DNA from: Gilliamella apicola
GTDB taxonomy: Bacteria; Pseudomonadota; Gammaproteobacteria; Enterobacterales; Orbaceae
DNA: 64,000 bases
Assembly: GCF_000599985.1 (NCBI RefSeq)
Contig: NZ_CP007445.1
Span: 124,001-188,000 of the forward strand
Direction of reading: 5' to 3'
Each line of letters begins with the position of its first letter. Within the stretch, counting starts at the first letter, position 1. Positions 1-9,500 of the stretch are shown in pieces. Made by a program: the position numbers and the translations under genes. The notes below the pieces were generated by a model, which was not told the origin of the DNA, searched no databases, and was given only the letters and a program-made list of their open reading frames with translations.

Positions 1-590
1 ACTAAAATAGCATTATATTGATGAACTATGTGGCTAATTGTAGCTAAATTTGGGCAAAATCCAGTGACATTTGACATATGGGTTATTGCTACGATTTTAG
101 TTCTTGATGATATTAGTGATGATAACTCATCTATATTGGCAGACCATTTAATGACTTTTGCCCCAGTTTGTTTAGCCACAATTAACCAAGGTATTAAATT
201 ACTGTGATGCTCTAATTCGCTGACAATAATTTCATCATTAGGTTGTAATACACAGCGAGCATAACTTTGGGCAATTAAATTAATTGATTCGGTAGCACCA
301 CGTGTCCAGATAATTTCAGTGTTATTGCTTGCATGAAGCAAATTAGCAACATGTTGTCGTGCTTTATCGATAGCCGCTGTTACTTGCAACGCATCATGGT
401 GCAAACTGCGTTTGGCAGTTGCGGTGTTGCGTGCATAATAGGCCACCGTGGCATCTACCATTACTTGAGGTTTAAGGGCAGTTGCTGCGGAATCAAGATA
501 TACACCATTACTGTTTAATGCTGGAAAATCAGCTCTAAACTGCTTTGGTGTAAAATGTTTATTGGCTAAGTTCGAGTCCAGCAATACCAT
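1..590 (-). CDS. csdA: Cysteine desulfurase CsdA, 5' part (runs off left edge)
   Basis: Reverse-strand reading from 590 gives about 196 uninterrupted residues with no stop, so the gene continues beyond position 1. The start region QFRADFPALN, then YLDSAATALKP, IIWTRGATESINLIAQ and SELEHHSNLIPW, match the N-terminal half of class-V PLP cysteine desulfurases, and the wording is closer to E. coli CsdA than to SufS. The EHH segment carries the histidine that stacks on PLP; the lysine and catalytic cysteine lie in the missing part. The ATG at 588-590 is the only start that keeps the conserved N-terminus. It lies inside the last codons of ubiV (32-nt overlap), so the two genes are probably co-transcribed. 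Role: sulfur mobilisation from cysteine. CsdA versus another desulfurase of the group is inferred from N-terminal similarity only. Confidence 0.88.
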   Translation of the reverse strand, partial: MVLLDSNLANKHFTPKQFRADFPALNSNGVYLDSAATALKPQVMVDATVAYYARNTATAKRSLHHDALQVTAAIDKARQHVANLLHASNNTEIIWTRGATESINLIAQSYARCVLQPNDEIIVSELEHHSNLIPWLIVAKQTGAKVIKWSANIDELSSLISSRTKIVAITHMSNVTGFCPNLATISHIVHQYNAIL

Positions 591-1437
591 TCCAGTAACC
601 ATTACAGTCGCGTTTATGTTCAATATGCAGTGGATTAGAGCCATCTTCATTGGCTTTAAATTGTTTTACAATATCGAGAGTTTCAAGTCCTAACGGCGAT
701 ATTCGCACAATATCAACTAATCCTTTCATCTCTTTTAAATTATTACCCAAATTATAACAATAGCCGCTTTGTGTTTGGATACCGTTTAGTACAAAAACTT
801 TTTGCCGTTCTTGTGAAAATACTTCACGTCCAACTGGATATTTAATGCAGCAAGTTTCGCATTTATCTTTTGGTCTATCTTCTGAGCGTGCGGTAAAACA
901 ACGTGCGGAATAAGCTAAAGGTAAATAACCATAACTAAAGACTTCCACTTCAAAGTTTTTTTCAATTTTTAAACTCTCAAATTGTGTAAGAACATTACTT
1001 AGCCAATCACGGGAAAGTTCAACCGGCATACACCAACGTACCATACCTTGCTTTTGCAATAATTTTAAAGTTAAGGCGTTATAGCAGTTAATAGCCGGGC
1101 CAGCAACGAATGGTAATTTATTTTCTTGAGCAATATTGATGGCCGCTAAATCATTGGCTTCTACCAAAAAGTCTCCATTATTGACTAGTTGTCGTAAATC
1201 GTTTAATTCTGATGGAGCTTCAAGCAAAGCCAATGTTGAGAGTACCACTTGCTTGCCAGATTTAGCGATTTCCTTAGCTAATTCTAGCCAATTGGGAACT
1301 TTCATTTCTCGGCGTTTGGTACAAACCGTTTCACCCATATAAATAATATCTGCTTCACTCTCTTTTGCTGCGTGATAAAAGGCTTCGGTTTCAGTTTTAG
1401 GCCAATAATAAAGCACTGGTCCTAATGAATATTTCAT
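559..1437 (-). CDS. ubiV: O2-independent ubiquinone biosynthesis protein UbiV (U32 family)
   Basis: The 292-residue product equals E. coli UbiV in length and is similar throughout (KYSLGPVLYYWPK at the start, GLELSQ at the end). UbiV and UbiU form a heterodimer, each with a [4Fe-4S] cluster, needed for oxygen-independent hydroxylation steps of ubiquinone synthesis. The four cluster cysteines are visible: C39 (ETVCTKRR) and three near 176-193 (ARCFTARS ... CETCCIKYP). The open frame extends to a GTG at 1449, but the ATG at 1437 has GTGAG as ribosome site at good spacing and matches the family start. It lies downstream of ubiU on the same strand with a 150-nt gap, and overlaps csdA. The former annotation of this family as U32 peptidases is superseded. 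Confidence 0.95.
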   Translation of the reverse strand: MKYSLGPVLYYWPKTETEAFYHAAKESEADIIYMGETVCTKRREMKVPNWLELAKEIAKSGKQVVLSTLALLEAPSELNDLRQLVNNGDFLVEANDLAAINIAQENKLPFVAGPAINCYNALTLKLLQKQGMVRWCMPVELSRDWLSNVLTQFESLKIEKNFEVEVFSYGYLPLAYSARCFTARSEDRPKDKCETCCIKYPVGREVFSQERQKVFVLNGIQTQSGYCYNLGNNLKEMKGLVDIVRISPLGLETLDIVKQFKANEDGSNPLHIEHKRDCNGYWNGIAGLELSQ

Positions 1438-1590
1438 AGTTTTGCTCACTATAATTTATTTATCTTAATCTGGTTTCTTTTAATAAAAATGGCATAACAT
1501 AAGTTGTAGAGTACATATAAAATCAAGATGTGATATGTTTTATAATCAATCTTTCTTGATAATTAACATAACTGTAGACTTAGTATTATG

Positions 1591-2586
1591 TTATTGCCAT
1601 TTACGGTGGTAAGCACCTAACGTGGTTTGTGTTCCTTCTGAAACAGAACCCAGCGTATCCATCCAGCTTTTTTCCGCCTGGAATGATTGTGGATTTGCTT
1701 TATAGCGATCGATTGCTTGACGCCATACTTTAGTTACTTGTTCAACATAGGCAGGGCTACGCTGACGGCCTTCAATTTTGACTGATGCAATATTGGCTGC
1801 AAACAGTTCAGGCAGTAGTTCAATTGTGTTTAAACTGGTTGGTTCTTCAATAGGGTGATAAAGTTCATCACCTACATAATAACGACCTTTACACAAGGTT
1901 GGATAACCAGCATTTTCACCCTTTTTATGGCAATCAATTAACACGTTATTTAAGCGAGACTCAAGACCTTTTTCGGTCTCTTCCCAGCGGACAAATTTTG
2001 CTGGTGAACAAGCACCAACGGTATTAGGAGATTCTCCGGTAAGATAGGAAGATAAATAACAACGTCCTTCAGCCATAATACATAAACTACCAAAGGCAAA
2101 TACTTCAAGTGGAACTGGCGAAACTTGCGAAAGTTGCTTTACTTGATGCATAGAGAGTACACGCGGTAACACGATACGATGTACATGAAAATTGTTATAG
2201 TAGAACTTAATTGATTCTTCATTGGTTGATGATGCTTGTACTGAGACATGACGCTCAAGGTTTGGATACTTTTCAGTAGCATAATCTAACATAGCTAAGT
2301 CTGCAATAATAAGTGCATCAGCACCAATATTGGAGGCTGTATCAACTGCATATTGCCAACGCTGGAAGTTTTCAGGATGTGCAAAAGTATTAATTGCAAT
2401 ATGTAGTTTTTTACCACGTTTATGCACATAGTCAGATGCTTCAATTAAGCGCTTCTCGTTAAAATTCAAACCAGCAAAATGACGAGCATTAGTATCATCT
2501 TTTAAACCAATATAAACAGCATCAGCACCATTATCGATGGCTACTTTAAGTGATGGTAAAGATCCCGCTGGACAAAGAAGTTCCAT
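1591..2586 (-). CDS. ubiU: O2-independent ubiquinone biosynthesis protein UbiU (U32 family)
   Basis: 331 residues, the same length as E. coli UbiU. It starts MELLCPAGSLPSLKVAIDNG and carries GADAVYIGLKDDTNARHFAG, typical of the U32 family. Candidate [4Fe-4S] ligands are in the central block (SLCIMAEGRCYLSSY, GACSPAKF, TLCKGRYYVG). It acts with UbiV in anaerobic ubiquinone hydroxylation. In E. coli ubiT is divergent from ubiUV; here the divergent neighbour is suhB and ubiT is not in the window. A weak FNR-like sequence lies about 140 bp upstream. Confidence 0.95.
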   Translation of the reverse strand: MELLCPAGSLPSLKVAIDNGADAVYIGLKDDTNARHFAGLNFNEKRLIEASDYVHKRGKKLHIAINTFAHPENFQRWQYAVDTASNIGADALIIADLAMLDYATEKYPNLERHVSVQASSTNEESIKFYYNNFHVHRIVLPRVLSMHQVKQLSQVSPVPLEVFAFGSLCIMAEGRCYLSSYLTGESPNTVGACSPAKFVRWEETEKGLESRLNNVLIDCHKKGENAGYPTLCKGRYYVGDELYHPIEEPTSLNTIELLPELFAANIASVKIEGRQRSPAYVEQVTKVWRQAIDRYKANPQSFQAEKSWMDTLGSVSEGTQTTLGAYHRKWQ

Positions 2587-2719
2587 AATTATTCCTAACT
2601 TAAGTTCGCTATTTTATACGCTAGGTATTATGCAATAATTCTTAATTTATTGCGAATAGAAAGCCAATCATGCGATGAAAAAATTTACAATAGATTGTTT
2701 TGGTTGTTTTTCACCCTAA

Positions 2720-2733
2720 TTGATCGTAGTTAA
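2720..2733. promoter_or_regulatory. Possible FNR-type site upstream of ubiU
   Basis: TTGATCGTAGTTAA compared with the FNR consensus TTGAT-N4-ATCAA: the left half is perfect, the right half has three of five. The location, 140 bp upstream of ubiU, suits anaerobic control, which is known for ubiUV in E. coli. The second half is weak, so this is only a candidate. Confidence 0.3.
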
Positions 2734-2940
2734 TTAACTGAACCATTACCAATAAAATTTTCACTTAGATGCAAAATATAGATGGAATAATTTAGTAATA
2801 AGGTAAGCAATAAGGCTAGTGTTAAGAGAATATGGCTATTTTAGCCATCAGACCTAACATAGTCTGGCAATGAAGCGGTAAAACCTTTATACTATGTCTT
2901 AAATTTTAGTATGACTGTATAAGTTTTACTAAAACTATCC

Positions 2941-2951
2941 GTTCTTTAACA
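2941..2951 (+). promoter_or_regulatory. boxA-like Nus-factor element in the suhB leader
   Basis: GTTCTTTAACA lies 20 nt before the suhB ATG and immediately before the GGAAG ribosome site (2961-2965). It differs by one base from the rRNA boxA core GCTCTTTAACA. SuhB is itself a component of the boxA-bound Nus complex, and in E. coli suhB is reported to be autoregulated through a leader boxA. Presence and position are seen; function is inferred from that precedent. Confidence 0.7.
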
Positions 2952-2971
2952 TCATCAATTGGAAGAAATTT

Positions 2972-3775
2972 ATGCATCCGATGCTTAATATTGCTATTCG
3001 CGCTGCTCGTAAAGCAGGTAATGTGGCCATAAAGGCTTATGAAAACCCTAGTTCAATCGAAATTGACACTAAAGGCGCCAACGATTTTGCTACTAATGCT
3101 GATCGTGCTGCTGAAGCTTTGATTATTGAGACAATCAAAAAAGCGTATCCTGATCATACTATTATTGCCGAAGAAAGCGGTTTGGCTAAAGGTAATGATG
3201 CTGAAACACAGTGGATAATCGATCCAATTGATGGTACGACCAATTTTATTAAAAATATTCCGCATTTTGCTGTTTCTATTGCCGCTCGTGTTAAGGGCAA
3301 AACTGAAGTTGCTGTGGTTTATAATCCAATGAGTAATGAATTATTTACAGCTGCGCGAGGTAAAGGTGCTCAGCTTAATGGTTACCGTATTCGTGTTAGT
3401 AACGCTAAAGATTTAGATGGTAGCGTGCTAGCGACGGCATTTCCATTCAAGGCTAAACAACATAGTGATAGCTATTTTGCGGTTTTACAAAAGTTATTTA
3501 CTCGATGTGGTGATTTTCGTCGTAGCGGCTCGGCAGCTTTAGATTTGGCTTATGTTGCAGCTGGTCGATTAGATGGCTTTTTTGAGATTGGTTTAAAACC
3601 ATGGGATATCGCTGGTGGTGAATTGATTTTGCGTGAAGCTGGTGGTGTGATAACCGATTTTGCTGGTAATAATAATTATATGGTTTCTGGTAATGTGGTA
3701 GCTGGAAATCCTAGAATTGTTAAAGATCTATTAGTTTCAACTCAAAATGATTGGCCAGAAAAATTACGTAACTAA
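2972..3775 (+). CDS. suhB: Inositol-1-monophosphatase family protein / Nus-complex factor SuhB
   Basis: 267 residues, the family length. The metal- and phosphate-binding motifs are present in order: AEESG (about 66-70), DPIDGTTNF (about 84-92) and KPWDIAGGELI near 210. The E. coli protein hydrolyses myo-inositol-1-phosphate in vitro, but its main role is in the NusA/B/E/G-SuhB complex that prevents Rho termination on rRNA operons and helps ribosome assembly. The ATG at 2972 follows GGAAG at proper spacing. A boxA-like element just upstream points to autoregulation. The gene stands alone and ends in a strong hairpin terminator. Confidence 0.96.
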   Translation: MHPMLNIAIRAARKAGNVAIKAYENPSSIEIDTKGANDFATNADRAAEALIIETIKKAYPDHTIIAEESGLAKGNDAETQWIIDPIDGTTNFIKNIPHFAVSIAARVKGKTEVAVVYNPMSNELFTAARGKGAQLNGYRIRVSNAKDLDGSVLATAFPFKAKQHSDSYFAVLQKLFTRCGDFRRSGSAALDLAYVAAGRLDGFFEIGLKPWDIAGGELILREAGGVITDFAGNNNYMVSGNVVAGNPRIVKDLLVSTQNDWPEKLRN

Positions 3776-3790
3776 TTTTTAGATTAAAAT

Positions 3791-3820
3791 ACAGGGTTAT
3801 TTGTACCCTGTTATTTTTTA
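3791..3820 (+). terminator. Rho-independent terminator of suhB
   Basis: ACAGGGT (3791-3797) pairs with ACCCTGT (3805-3811) around a 7-nt loop and is followed by TATTTTTTA. It lies 16 nt after the suhB stop. Confidence 0.85.
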
Positions 3821-3859
3821 TATCGTTTTTATCTAACTTATTGAGTTAACTTTTCATAA

Positions 3860-4246
3860 TTAATCTATTAGTTCAACCATTGAACAATTAACTTCTAATC
3901 CTTGGCTATCCAAGCAATGATTACCCCATTTATACATTGCTTTTAATACAGGTTTAATGCTCTTACCAAAATCGGTCAATGAGTACTCGACTTTTGGTGG
4001 GACAACTGGAAATACTCTGCGATGAATTAAGCCACTTGTTTCAAGTTCGCGTAGTTGCTGGGTGAGCATTTTCGGTGTGGCACTTGGAATCTCTTTACTT
4101 AATTGAGAATATCTTAGTGTTTTTGTTGTCATTAATTTCCATAAAATTAAAGATTTATATTTTCCTCCAATGATATTTATTGTTGTCTCAACAGGGCAGC
4201 GTATAGTAGGTTTATAATCTTCATTAGAATTTGATTTATTCTTCAT
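3860..4246 (-). CDS. HxlR-family winged-helix regulator
   Basis: 128 residues with the HxlR pattern: CPVETTINIIGGKYKSLILWKL near the N-terminus (including the N-terminal cysteine C18 common in redox- or quinone-sensing members), then LRYSQLSKEIPSATPKMLTQQLRELETSGLI as the DNA-binding winged helix and VEYSLTDFGKSIKPVL. HxlR members usually repress a neighbouring oxidoreductase or transporter. Here the flanking genes are suhB (convergent) and copA (divergent, 358 bp away), and no oxidoreductase is adjacent, so its target is not evident. AGTAT-N12-AGTATAT just upstream (about 4260-4282) might be its own operator, but the symmetry is weak. Confidence 0.88.
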   Translation of the reverse strand: MKNKSNSNEDYKPTIRCPVETTINIIGGKYKSLILWKLMTTKTLRYSQLSKEIPSATPKMLTQQLRELETSGLIHRRVFPVVPPKVEYSLTDFGKSIKPVLKAMYKWGNHCLDSQGLEVNCSMVELID

Positions 4247-4604
4247 TTTAATGTCTCAATAGTATCTTTTTGGGAAGTATATATCAAAAAAGTGCATTCT
4301 TGCTAAAAGAATAATAAACATTAGAATAGTCATTAAATAGGTTAGTAGTCGCGTTTGTGTTGCTATTCTTACAGAAGCATAACCTTTGAAATTATGGCTA
4401 TTGTTAATGAGGTATTAAAAAGAGTTTTTTGTAAATGTCTATAAGCTATTTGATATCAATTAACATAACAGGCTCTTTTTAATAAAGCTAAAAAGTAACC
4501 AGTCTCTATTTGTTAAAACAACGATATATTTTGTTGGAAAATAGCTTCTTAATATTCAGCCAATACTAAATCCAAACAACATCGACAGTTAAGGGATGCA
4601 TCAA
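4247..4604. other. hxlR-copA divergent intergenic region
   Basis: No coding sequence was recognised in these 358 bp. No CueR-type dyad is apparent before copA. A 12-nt inverted repeat, TATTAAAAAGAG (4413-4424) and CTCTTTTTAATA (4473-4484), with a 48-nt spacer, could fold in a copA leader transcript. Confidence 0.5.
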
Positions 4605-6806
4605 ATGAAAACAGTTGAATACAATTTTTTTGTTGAGGATATGAGCTGCGCATCATGCGTTAGTCGAGTTGAGAAAGCGCTAAAAAAGATTGATGGTGTG
4701 ATTGATGTCAGTGTTAATCTTGCTACAGAAAAAGCAACCGTTAACACTAATGCCAATGTTGAATTAGAAACATTAATGTCGGCAGTAGACAAAGCAGGTT
4801 ATCATGCAGTTAAAATTAACGATCAACAAACTCATATTAAGGATGCTGAGAAACAAGCATCGCTTTGGCCGATTATTATCTCTGTTTTGTTAGCGATACC
4901 TTTTGTTCTGCCTATGTTACTTGAACCCTTCGGGATACATTTGATGATGCCCGCTTGGTTACAATTGGTAATTGCGTCGATTGTTCAATTTGGGTTAGGC
5001 GCTAAATTTTATCGCAGCGGTTTCAATGCCGTTAAAGCATTGTCCGGTAATATGGATTTACTGGTCGCTATTGGTACTAGTGCTGCTTATGGCTTATCAC
5101 TGTATCAGTGGATTATCGGTAATAATGATCACCTTTATTTTGAGTCGTCAGTTGTTATTATTACTTTAATCTTGATTGGTAAATGGTTAGAGTCAAGAGC
5201 GAAACATCAAACGACCCAAGCTATCGAAGCACTGTCTGCCTTACGACCTGATGTTGCTTTAGTTAGGCGGGGCGATCAAGATATAAGCTTACCCATTAAC
5301 CAAGTTGTTGTTGGTGATGTAGTGATAGTAAAGCCAGGTGAGCGAATTCCTGTTGACGGTATCGTGATTGAAGGTGCATCAAGTAGTGATGAGTCGATGT
5401 TAACTGGTGAAAGTTTTCCAGTCAACAAAACGGTTAATGATATTGTCACAGGTGGTACTATTAATGGTGAAGGGTTATTAATAGTAAAAACAACAGCAAT
5501 TCAGGCTGATTCTACTTTGTCAAAGATTATTAACATGGTAGAGTCAGCTCAAGCTAAAAAAGCACCCATTCAGCGAATTGTAGATCGAATTAGCGCGATT
5601 TTTGTACCTGTGATTTTATTGATTGCGCTTATTACATTACTTGCATGGGGCGTGATTTCTCAGGATTGGCAACAAGCTTTACTTCATGCTGTCGCGGTGT
5701 TAGTGATTGCTTGCCCATGTGCTTTAGGACTAGCAACACCAACGACAATTATGGTGGGTACTGGTGTTGCGGCTCGTCATGGTATTTTGATCAAAGATGC
5801 GGAAGCTCTCGAAACATTACACAACGTTAATACCGTAGCGTTCGATAAAACAGGAACTTTAACCATTGGTAAACCTGAATTGGTTGAAATGGATGTGATA
5901 GGAACACAAACCCCTGAGCAAATATTAGCGATTGCCGCATCATTACAAGCTGGTAGTGAGCACCCACTAGCAAAAGCAATTCTAAAAAAAGCAAAACAGT
6001 ATAGTTATGCTCGAAATATTACTTCTGTAACAGGTTCGGGTGTCATGGCAACAATTGATAATACTGAATACTATTTAGGTAGTTTGCGTTGGATGAAATC
6101 ATTAAACGCCCATTTTGTGGATATGGACGATAAAATTAATGAACTAACTAATAAAGGTTATACGATTTCATTTTTAGCAAAACAACAGTTAGAAGCAAAC
6201 GTTGTGATATTAGCTCTATTTGGCTTTTCAGATGTCATAAAAGAAGAAGCAAAAACTGCGATTACAGCACTGCATCAGCTAAATGTTAAAACGGTAATGT
6301 TAACCGGAGACAATCAACAAGCTGCTAATTATGTAGGACAGCAATTAAATTTAGATAAAGTTATTGCAGAAGTTTTACCGCAAGATAAAGCGAATTATAT
6401 TTATCAATTACAAAAAGAAAGTCAAAACAATAACAATAGTGATAGCAATCATAAGGTTGCAATGGTAGGTGACGGTATTAATGATGCACCAGCTTTAGCT
6501 GCGGCTGATATTGGTATTGCAATGGGTACGGGAACCGATGTAGCAATGCATGCGGCCAGTATTACTTTAATGCGTGGCAATCTGTTTTTAATTGCTGATG
6601 CTATTGATATCTCTCGAAGAACCTATAATAAAATTAAACAGAATTTATTTTGGGCCTTCTTCTATAATTTAATTGGTATTCCACTTGCTGCTTTAGGTTT
6701 CTTAAATCCAATGATAGCTGGTGCTGCTATGGCACTTAGCAGTGTAAGTGTGGTGACTAATGCTTTATTGTTAAAACGATGGAAAGCTCGTTCTGAGCCA
6801 AAATGA
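4605..6806 (+). CDS. copA: Copper-exporting P1B-type ATPase
   Basis: 733 residues. A single N-terminal heavy-metal domain has the MSCASC metal site (cysteines near 15 and 18). Then come membrane segments, the phosphatase loop TGES, the transmembrane CPC motif ([11 protein letters not shown], near 369), the phosphorylation site DKTGTLT (Asp near 414), the HP motif ([10 protein letters not shown]) and the hinge [10 protein letters not shown]. The C-terminal [12 protein letters not shown] segment fits the Cu(I) subgroup P1B-1. It pumps Cu(I) out of the cytoplasm. E. coli CopA has two metal domains; here there is one, as in many homologues. The ATG at 4605 has AAGGGA 8 nt upstream; the in-frame ATG at 4596 overlaps that ribosome site and is less likely. 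Confidence 0.93.
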   Translation: MKTVEYNFFVEDMSCASCVSRVEKALKKIDGVIDVSVNLATEKATVNTNANVELETLMSAVDKAGYHAVKINDQQTHIKDAEKQASLWPIIISVLLAIPFVLPMLLEPFGIHLMMPAWLQLVIASIVQFGLGAKFYRSGFNAVKALSGNMDLLVAIGTSAAYGLSLYQWIIGNNDHLYFESSVVIITLILIGKWLESRAKHQTTQAIEALSALRPDVALVRRGDQDISLPINQVVVGDVVIVKPGERIPVDGIVIEGASSSDESMLTGESFPVNKTVNDIVTGGTINGEGLLIVKTTAIQADSTLSKIINMVESAQAKKAPIQRIVDRISAIFVPVILLIALITLLAWGVISQDWQQALLHAVAVLVIACPCALGLATPTTIMVGTGVAARHGILIKDAEALETLHNVNTVAFDKTGTLTIGKPELVEMDVIGTQTPEQILAIAASLQAGSEHPLAKAILKKAKQYSYARNITSVTGSGVMATIDNTEYYLGSLRWMKSLNAHFVDMDDKINELTNKGYTISFLAKQQLEANVVILALFGFSDVIKEEAKTAITALHQLNVKTVMLTGDNQQAANYVGQQLNLDKVIAEVLPQDKANYIYQLQKESQNNNNSDSNHKVAMVGDGINDAPALAAADIGIAMGTGTDVAMHAASITLMRGNLFLIADAIDISRRTYNKIKQNLFWAFFYNLIGIPLAALGFLNPMIAGAAMALSSVSVVTNALLLKRWKARSEPK

Positions 6807-6825
6807 TTTATGATTTTATAAAATT

Positions 6826-6856
6826 AAATTAAGGAGATGTATTGTCTCCTTAATTT
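6826..6856. terminator. Bidirectional terminator between copA and tilS
   Basis: A 12-bp perfect stem, AAATTAAGGAGA (6826-6837) with TCTCCTTAATTT (6845-6856), loop TGTATTG. It sits between two convergent genes, and the A/T stem ends give a U-rich tail in both directions. Confidence 0.8.
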
Positions 6857-6859
6857 AAA

Positions 6860-8173
6860 TTATAGAGTATTACTCAGGGTAAACCCAACTTGTGAACCCT
6901 TACCTTGTTCGGTTACAAATATCCCAACGGCAGTAATTAATTGTTCATTATAATAAATTAAAGGAATACGGGTACGCATCCAAGGCGGAATATGATGTTC
7001 TTGCCACAGTTTTTTTATCGATCGTGATCCTTTGCGCTGAACAATTTGAAATTGACCTTGTGCATGAAAACGAACTGAAACAGTTTCCTCTTTTTGCGGT
7101 AAACGGCAAGTTAAATCGGTTTGATAATTGGGCTGTAATACGCCTAAATTATCCGGCAAGGTTAGCGATGTACTTAGATCCCAAGGCAAGATTTGCTGTT
7201 CGATATCTTGATATAAAGGCAACAAATAGAGCCGGTTTTGATATCGGCGAATTTGCCAATTATGCAAAATAAATTGTGGATTAGCGTCTTCTTTTGCTAA
7301 AGCTACTGTTTGCCAAATTAGTGATAACTGTTTTTGGCTTGGCATATTGATCTGTTTAGATCGAAACCACATGCGCAATATAGCATTACGTTTGTAGTTT
7401 GAATAGTTATATAACGGTGTTAAATATAACCGCCCTTCAGGTGTTGTAATGAGTTTAAAATCAGCTAACAGTAGCTCGTTAAGTAGTATTTCTTGCTGTT
7501 GACATAATTCGGCACTGCGAGCAACCATTTGTGAAAAATGAGGCCAACGTTGGTTAAGTGTTGGTAGAACATTTAAACGTAAAAAGTTGCGATCGTAATG
7601 ATCATCTTGATTACTTTCATCTTCTATCCAACTTAATTGGTGCTGATTGGCGTACTGTTCAATCTCTTGACGAGATATCGTTAGTAGTGGTCTAAGATGC
7701 TGACCATTTTCAAGTGGCATAGCGGATAAGCCCGCTGGACCACTTCCACGCTTTAACGCTAAAAAGAACGTTTCACATTGATCATCAAGGTGCTGGGCTG
7801 TACATAAAAACTCATTATTTTTTAAATGTCGATAAATAGCTTGGTATCGAGCTTCTCTAGCTTGTTCTTCAATATTGCCCGCTGATCTATCAAGTTTGAC
7901 TTTTTCAATAATCAAAGGAACTTGCCAAGTATGGCATTGTTGCTGGCAATGTTCAGCCCAACTATCAGCGTTTTCGCTTAAACCATGGTGAATATAAATG
8001 GCTCTAAGTTGTAAATTTTGCAATTGTTGCTTTAGCGTGACTAATGCATGCATTAATACGGTCGAATCAACGCCACCACTAAAGGCAACGAGTAGCGATT
8101 GCCGACCGTTTAGGTGTTGTAAAATGGTTTGTTCTATATTACTTTTAGTCTTAGCTTGGTTTTGATGCTTCAT
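6860..8173 (-). CDS. tilS: tRNA(Ile)-lysidine synthase
   Basis: 437 residues. The N-terminal PP-loop signature SLLVAFSGGVDSTVLMHAL (about 31-49) is the ATP-pyrophosphatase motif. HHGLSENADSWAEHCQQQC and TAQHLDDQCETFFLALKRGSGPAGL follow, as in TilS, with the C-terminal lysidine synthase region up to the end. It converts the C34 wobble base of tRNA-Ile(CAU) to lysidine, an essential reaction that lets the tRNA read AUA. It starts 11 nt after the metC stop on the same strand, so it is probably cotranscribed with metC; in E. coli tilS has other neighbours. Confidence 0.95.
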   Translation of the reverse strand: MKHQNQAKTKSNIEQTILQHLNGRQSLLVAFSGGVDSTVLMHALVTLKQQLQNLQLRAIYIHHGLSENADSWAEHCQQQCHTWQVPLIIEKVKLDRSAGNIEEQAREARYQAIYRHLKNNEFLCTAQHLDDQCETFFLALKRGSGPAGLSAMPLENGQHLRPLLTISRQEIEQYANQHQLSWIEDESNQDDHYDRNFLRLNVLPTLNQRWPHFSQMVARSAELCQQQEILLNELLLADFKLITTPEGRLYLTPLYNYSNYKRNAILRMWFRSKQINMPSQKQLSLIWQTVALAKEDANPQFILHNWQIRRYQNRLYLLPLYQDIEQQILPWDLSTSLTLPDNLGVLQPNYQTDLTCRLPQKEETVSVRFHAQGQFQIVQRKGSRSIKKLWQEHHIPPWMRTRIPLIYYNEQLITAVGIFVTEQGKGSQVGFTLSNTL

Positions 8174-8184
8174 TCGCTATCCAT

Positions 8185-9402
8185 TTACACTAAACTTTGT
8201 AATGCATTAACTTTGTTTTTATGTAATTTGATTCTATCTAAGCCTGCAGCAAGATCAGCAATTAAATCATCAGAATCTTCAAGACCAATATGTAATCGGA
8301 TTAATGTACCTGTGAAATCAACACCGGATACTGGTCGTATTTTTACTAGATCTTCAGGTTGATTGGCTAAAATTAATGATTCAAATCCACCCCATGAATA
8401 AGCCATTGAAAAGTGAGTCATATTATCTAAAAAATCAGACAATTGAATATCACTTAAATGATCTTTAAGTACAAATGAAAATAAGCCACTAGCACCGCTA
8501 AAATCGCGTTTAAAAAACTCATGCCCTTTACAACTTGCTAATGCAGGGTGATTAACGGTTGCAACTTTAGGATGATTGGCTAACCAGTTTGCCACTTTTA
8601 AACTGCTTTCGTGATGTTGCTTGAGTCTAACCGCTAGAGTTCGTAATCCACGAGCTGCCATATAGGCGGTATCTGCATCACACATTTGTCCCATTAAATA
8701 AGAACGTTCACGTAAGGTATCCCAACAACGTTGATTGGCAACGGCTGTGCCTAGCATTGCGTCGGAATGTCCGATTAGATATTTTGTACCAGATTGAATT
8801 GAAATATCAACATTATGCTCTAAGGCTTTAAATAAAACACCTGCTCCCCATGTATTATCCATCATAATAACAATTTCTGGATTAACACTGCGAATCGCTT
8901 TAACTATAGCTGGTACATCATGTACTTCCATAGTAATGGAACTTGGTGATTCAAGAAACACGACTTTTGTATTCGGTTGGATATAATTGGTAATATACCG
9001 TCCAATCAAAGGTGAAAAATAATCCGTTTCAACCCCAAAATCTTTTAATATATGTTCACAAAATTCTTGTGTTGGTTCGTAACTGGCTTCTGACACAAGG
9101 ATATGATCGCCTTTTTTTACAAAAGCTAAAATGGTATTAGCAATGGCTGCTGCACCACATGGATAAAGGTAACAACCTGCGCCACCTTCAATTTCGGCCA
9201 TTGCATCTTGCAAGGCAAAATGAGTTAGTGTGCCACGACGACCATAAAATAGCGCTCCTTTAGCTCGATTTTCCATTGCCTCTTTTTTGGCTTCTAATGA
9301 GTCAAAGACCAGAGATGATGCTCGCTGAATAACTGAGTTGACTGCTCCTTGGGTATAACGTTTTTTTCGACCGGCATGAACTAATTCTGTTTGTAATGAC
9401 AT
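8185..9402 (-). CDS. metC: Cystathionine beta-lyase
   Basis: 405 residues, very similar to E. coli MetC (395 aa) through [49 protein letters not shown] and [13 protein letters not shown], the last holding the PLP lysine. It cleaves cystathionine to homocysteine, ammonia and pyruvate in methionine synthesis. The start codon has AAGGAT 6 nt upstream. tilS follows directly; the divergent gene upstream is the phosphopantetheinyl transferase. No MetJ box was recognised in the short upstream gap. Confidence 0.96.
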   Translation of the reverse strand: MSLQTELVHAGRKKRYTQGAVNSVIQRASSLVFDSLEAKKEAMENRAKGALFYGRRGTLTHFALQDAMAEIEGGAGCYLYPCGAAAIANTILAFVKKGDHILVSEASYEPTQEFCEHILKDFGVETDYFSPLIGRYITNYIQPNTKVVFLESPSSITMEVHDVPAIVKAIRSVNPEIVIMMDNTWGAGVLFKALEHNVDISIQSGTKYLIGHSDAMLGTAVANQRCWDTLRERSYLMGQMCDADTAYMAARGLRTLAVRLKQHHESSLKVANWLANHPKVATVNHPALASCKGHEFFKRDFSGASGLFSFVLKDHLSDIQLSDFLDNMTHFSMAYSWGGFESLILANQPEDLVKIRPVSGVDFTGTLIRLHIGLEDSDDLIADLAAGLDRIKLHKNKVNALQSLV

Positions 9403-9500
9403 GATGCATCCTTAGTGATCTAATAAATTTCGATAACAGTTAGCATAGCATGCTGTTAAAATAGTAAAAAATAATTTTTGTTTAAAATGGCTTATATAAA

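Larger units (their letters stand above)
2587..2971. other. 385-bp ubiU-suhB divergent intergenic region
   Basis: No open reading frame of note. It holds a possible FNR half-match (2720-2733), two adjacent small palindromes (ATGGCTA/TAGCCAT at 2832-2848 and CAGAC/GTCTG at 2849-2866), a TATACT hexamer at 2888-2893 that could be a -10 for suhB, and the boxA-like element just before suhB. The rest is plain AT-rich sequence. Confidence 0.6.
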
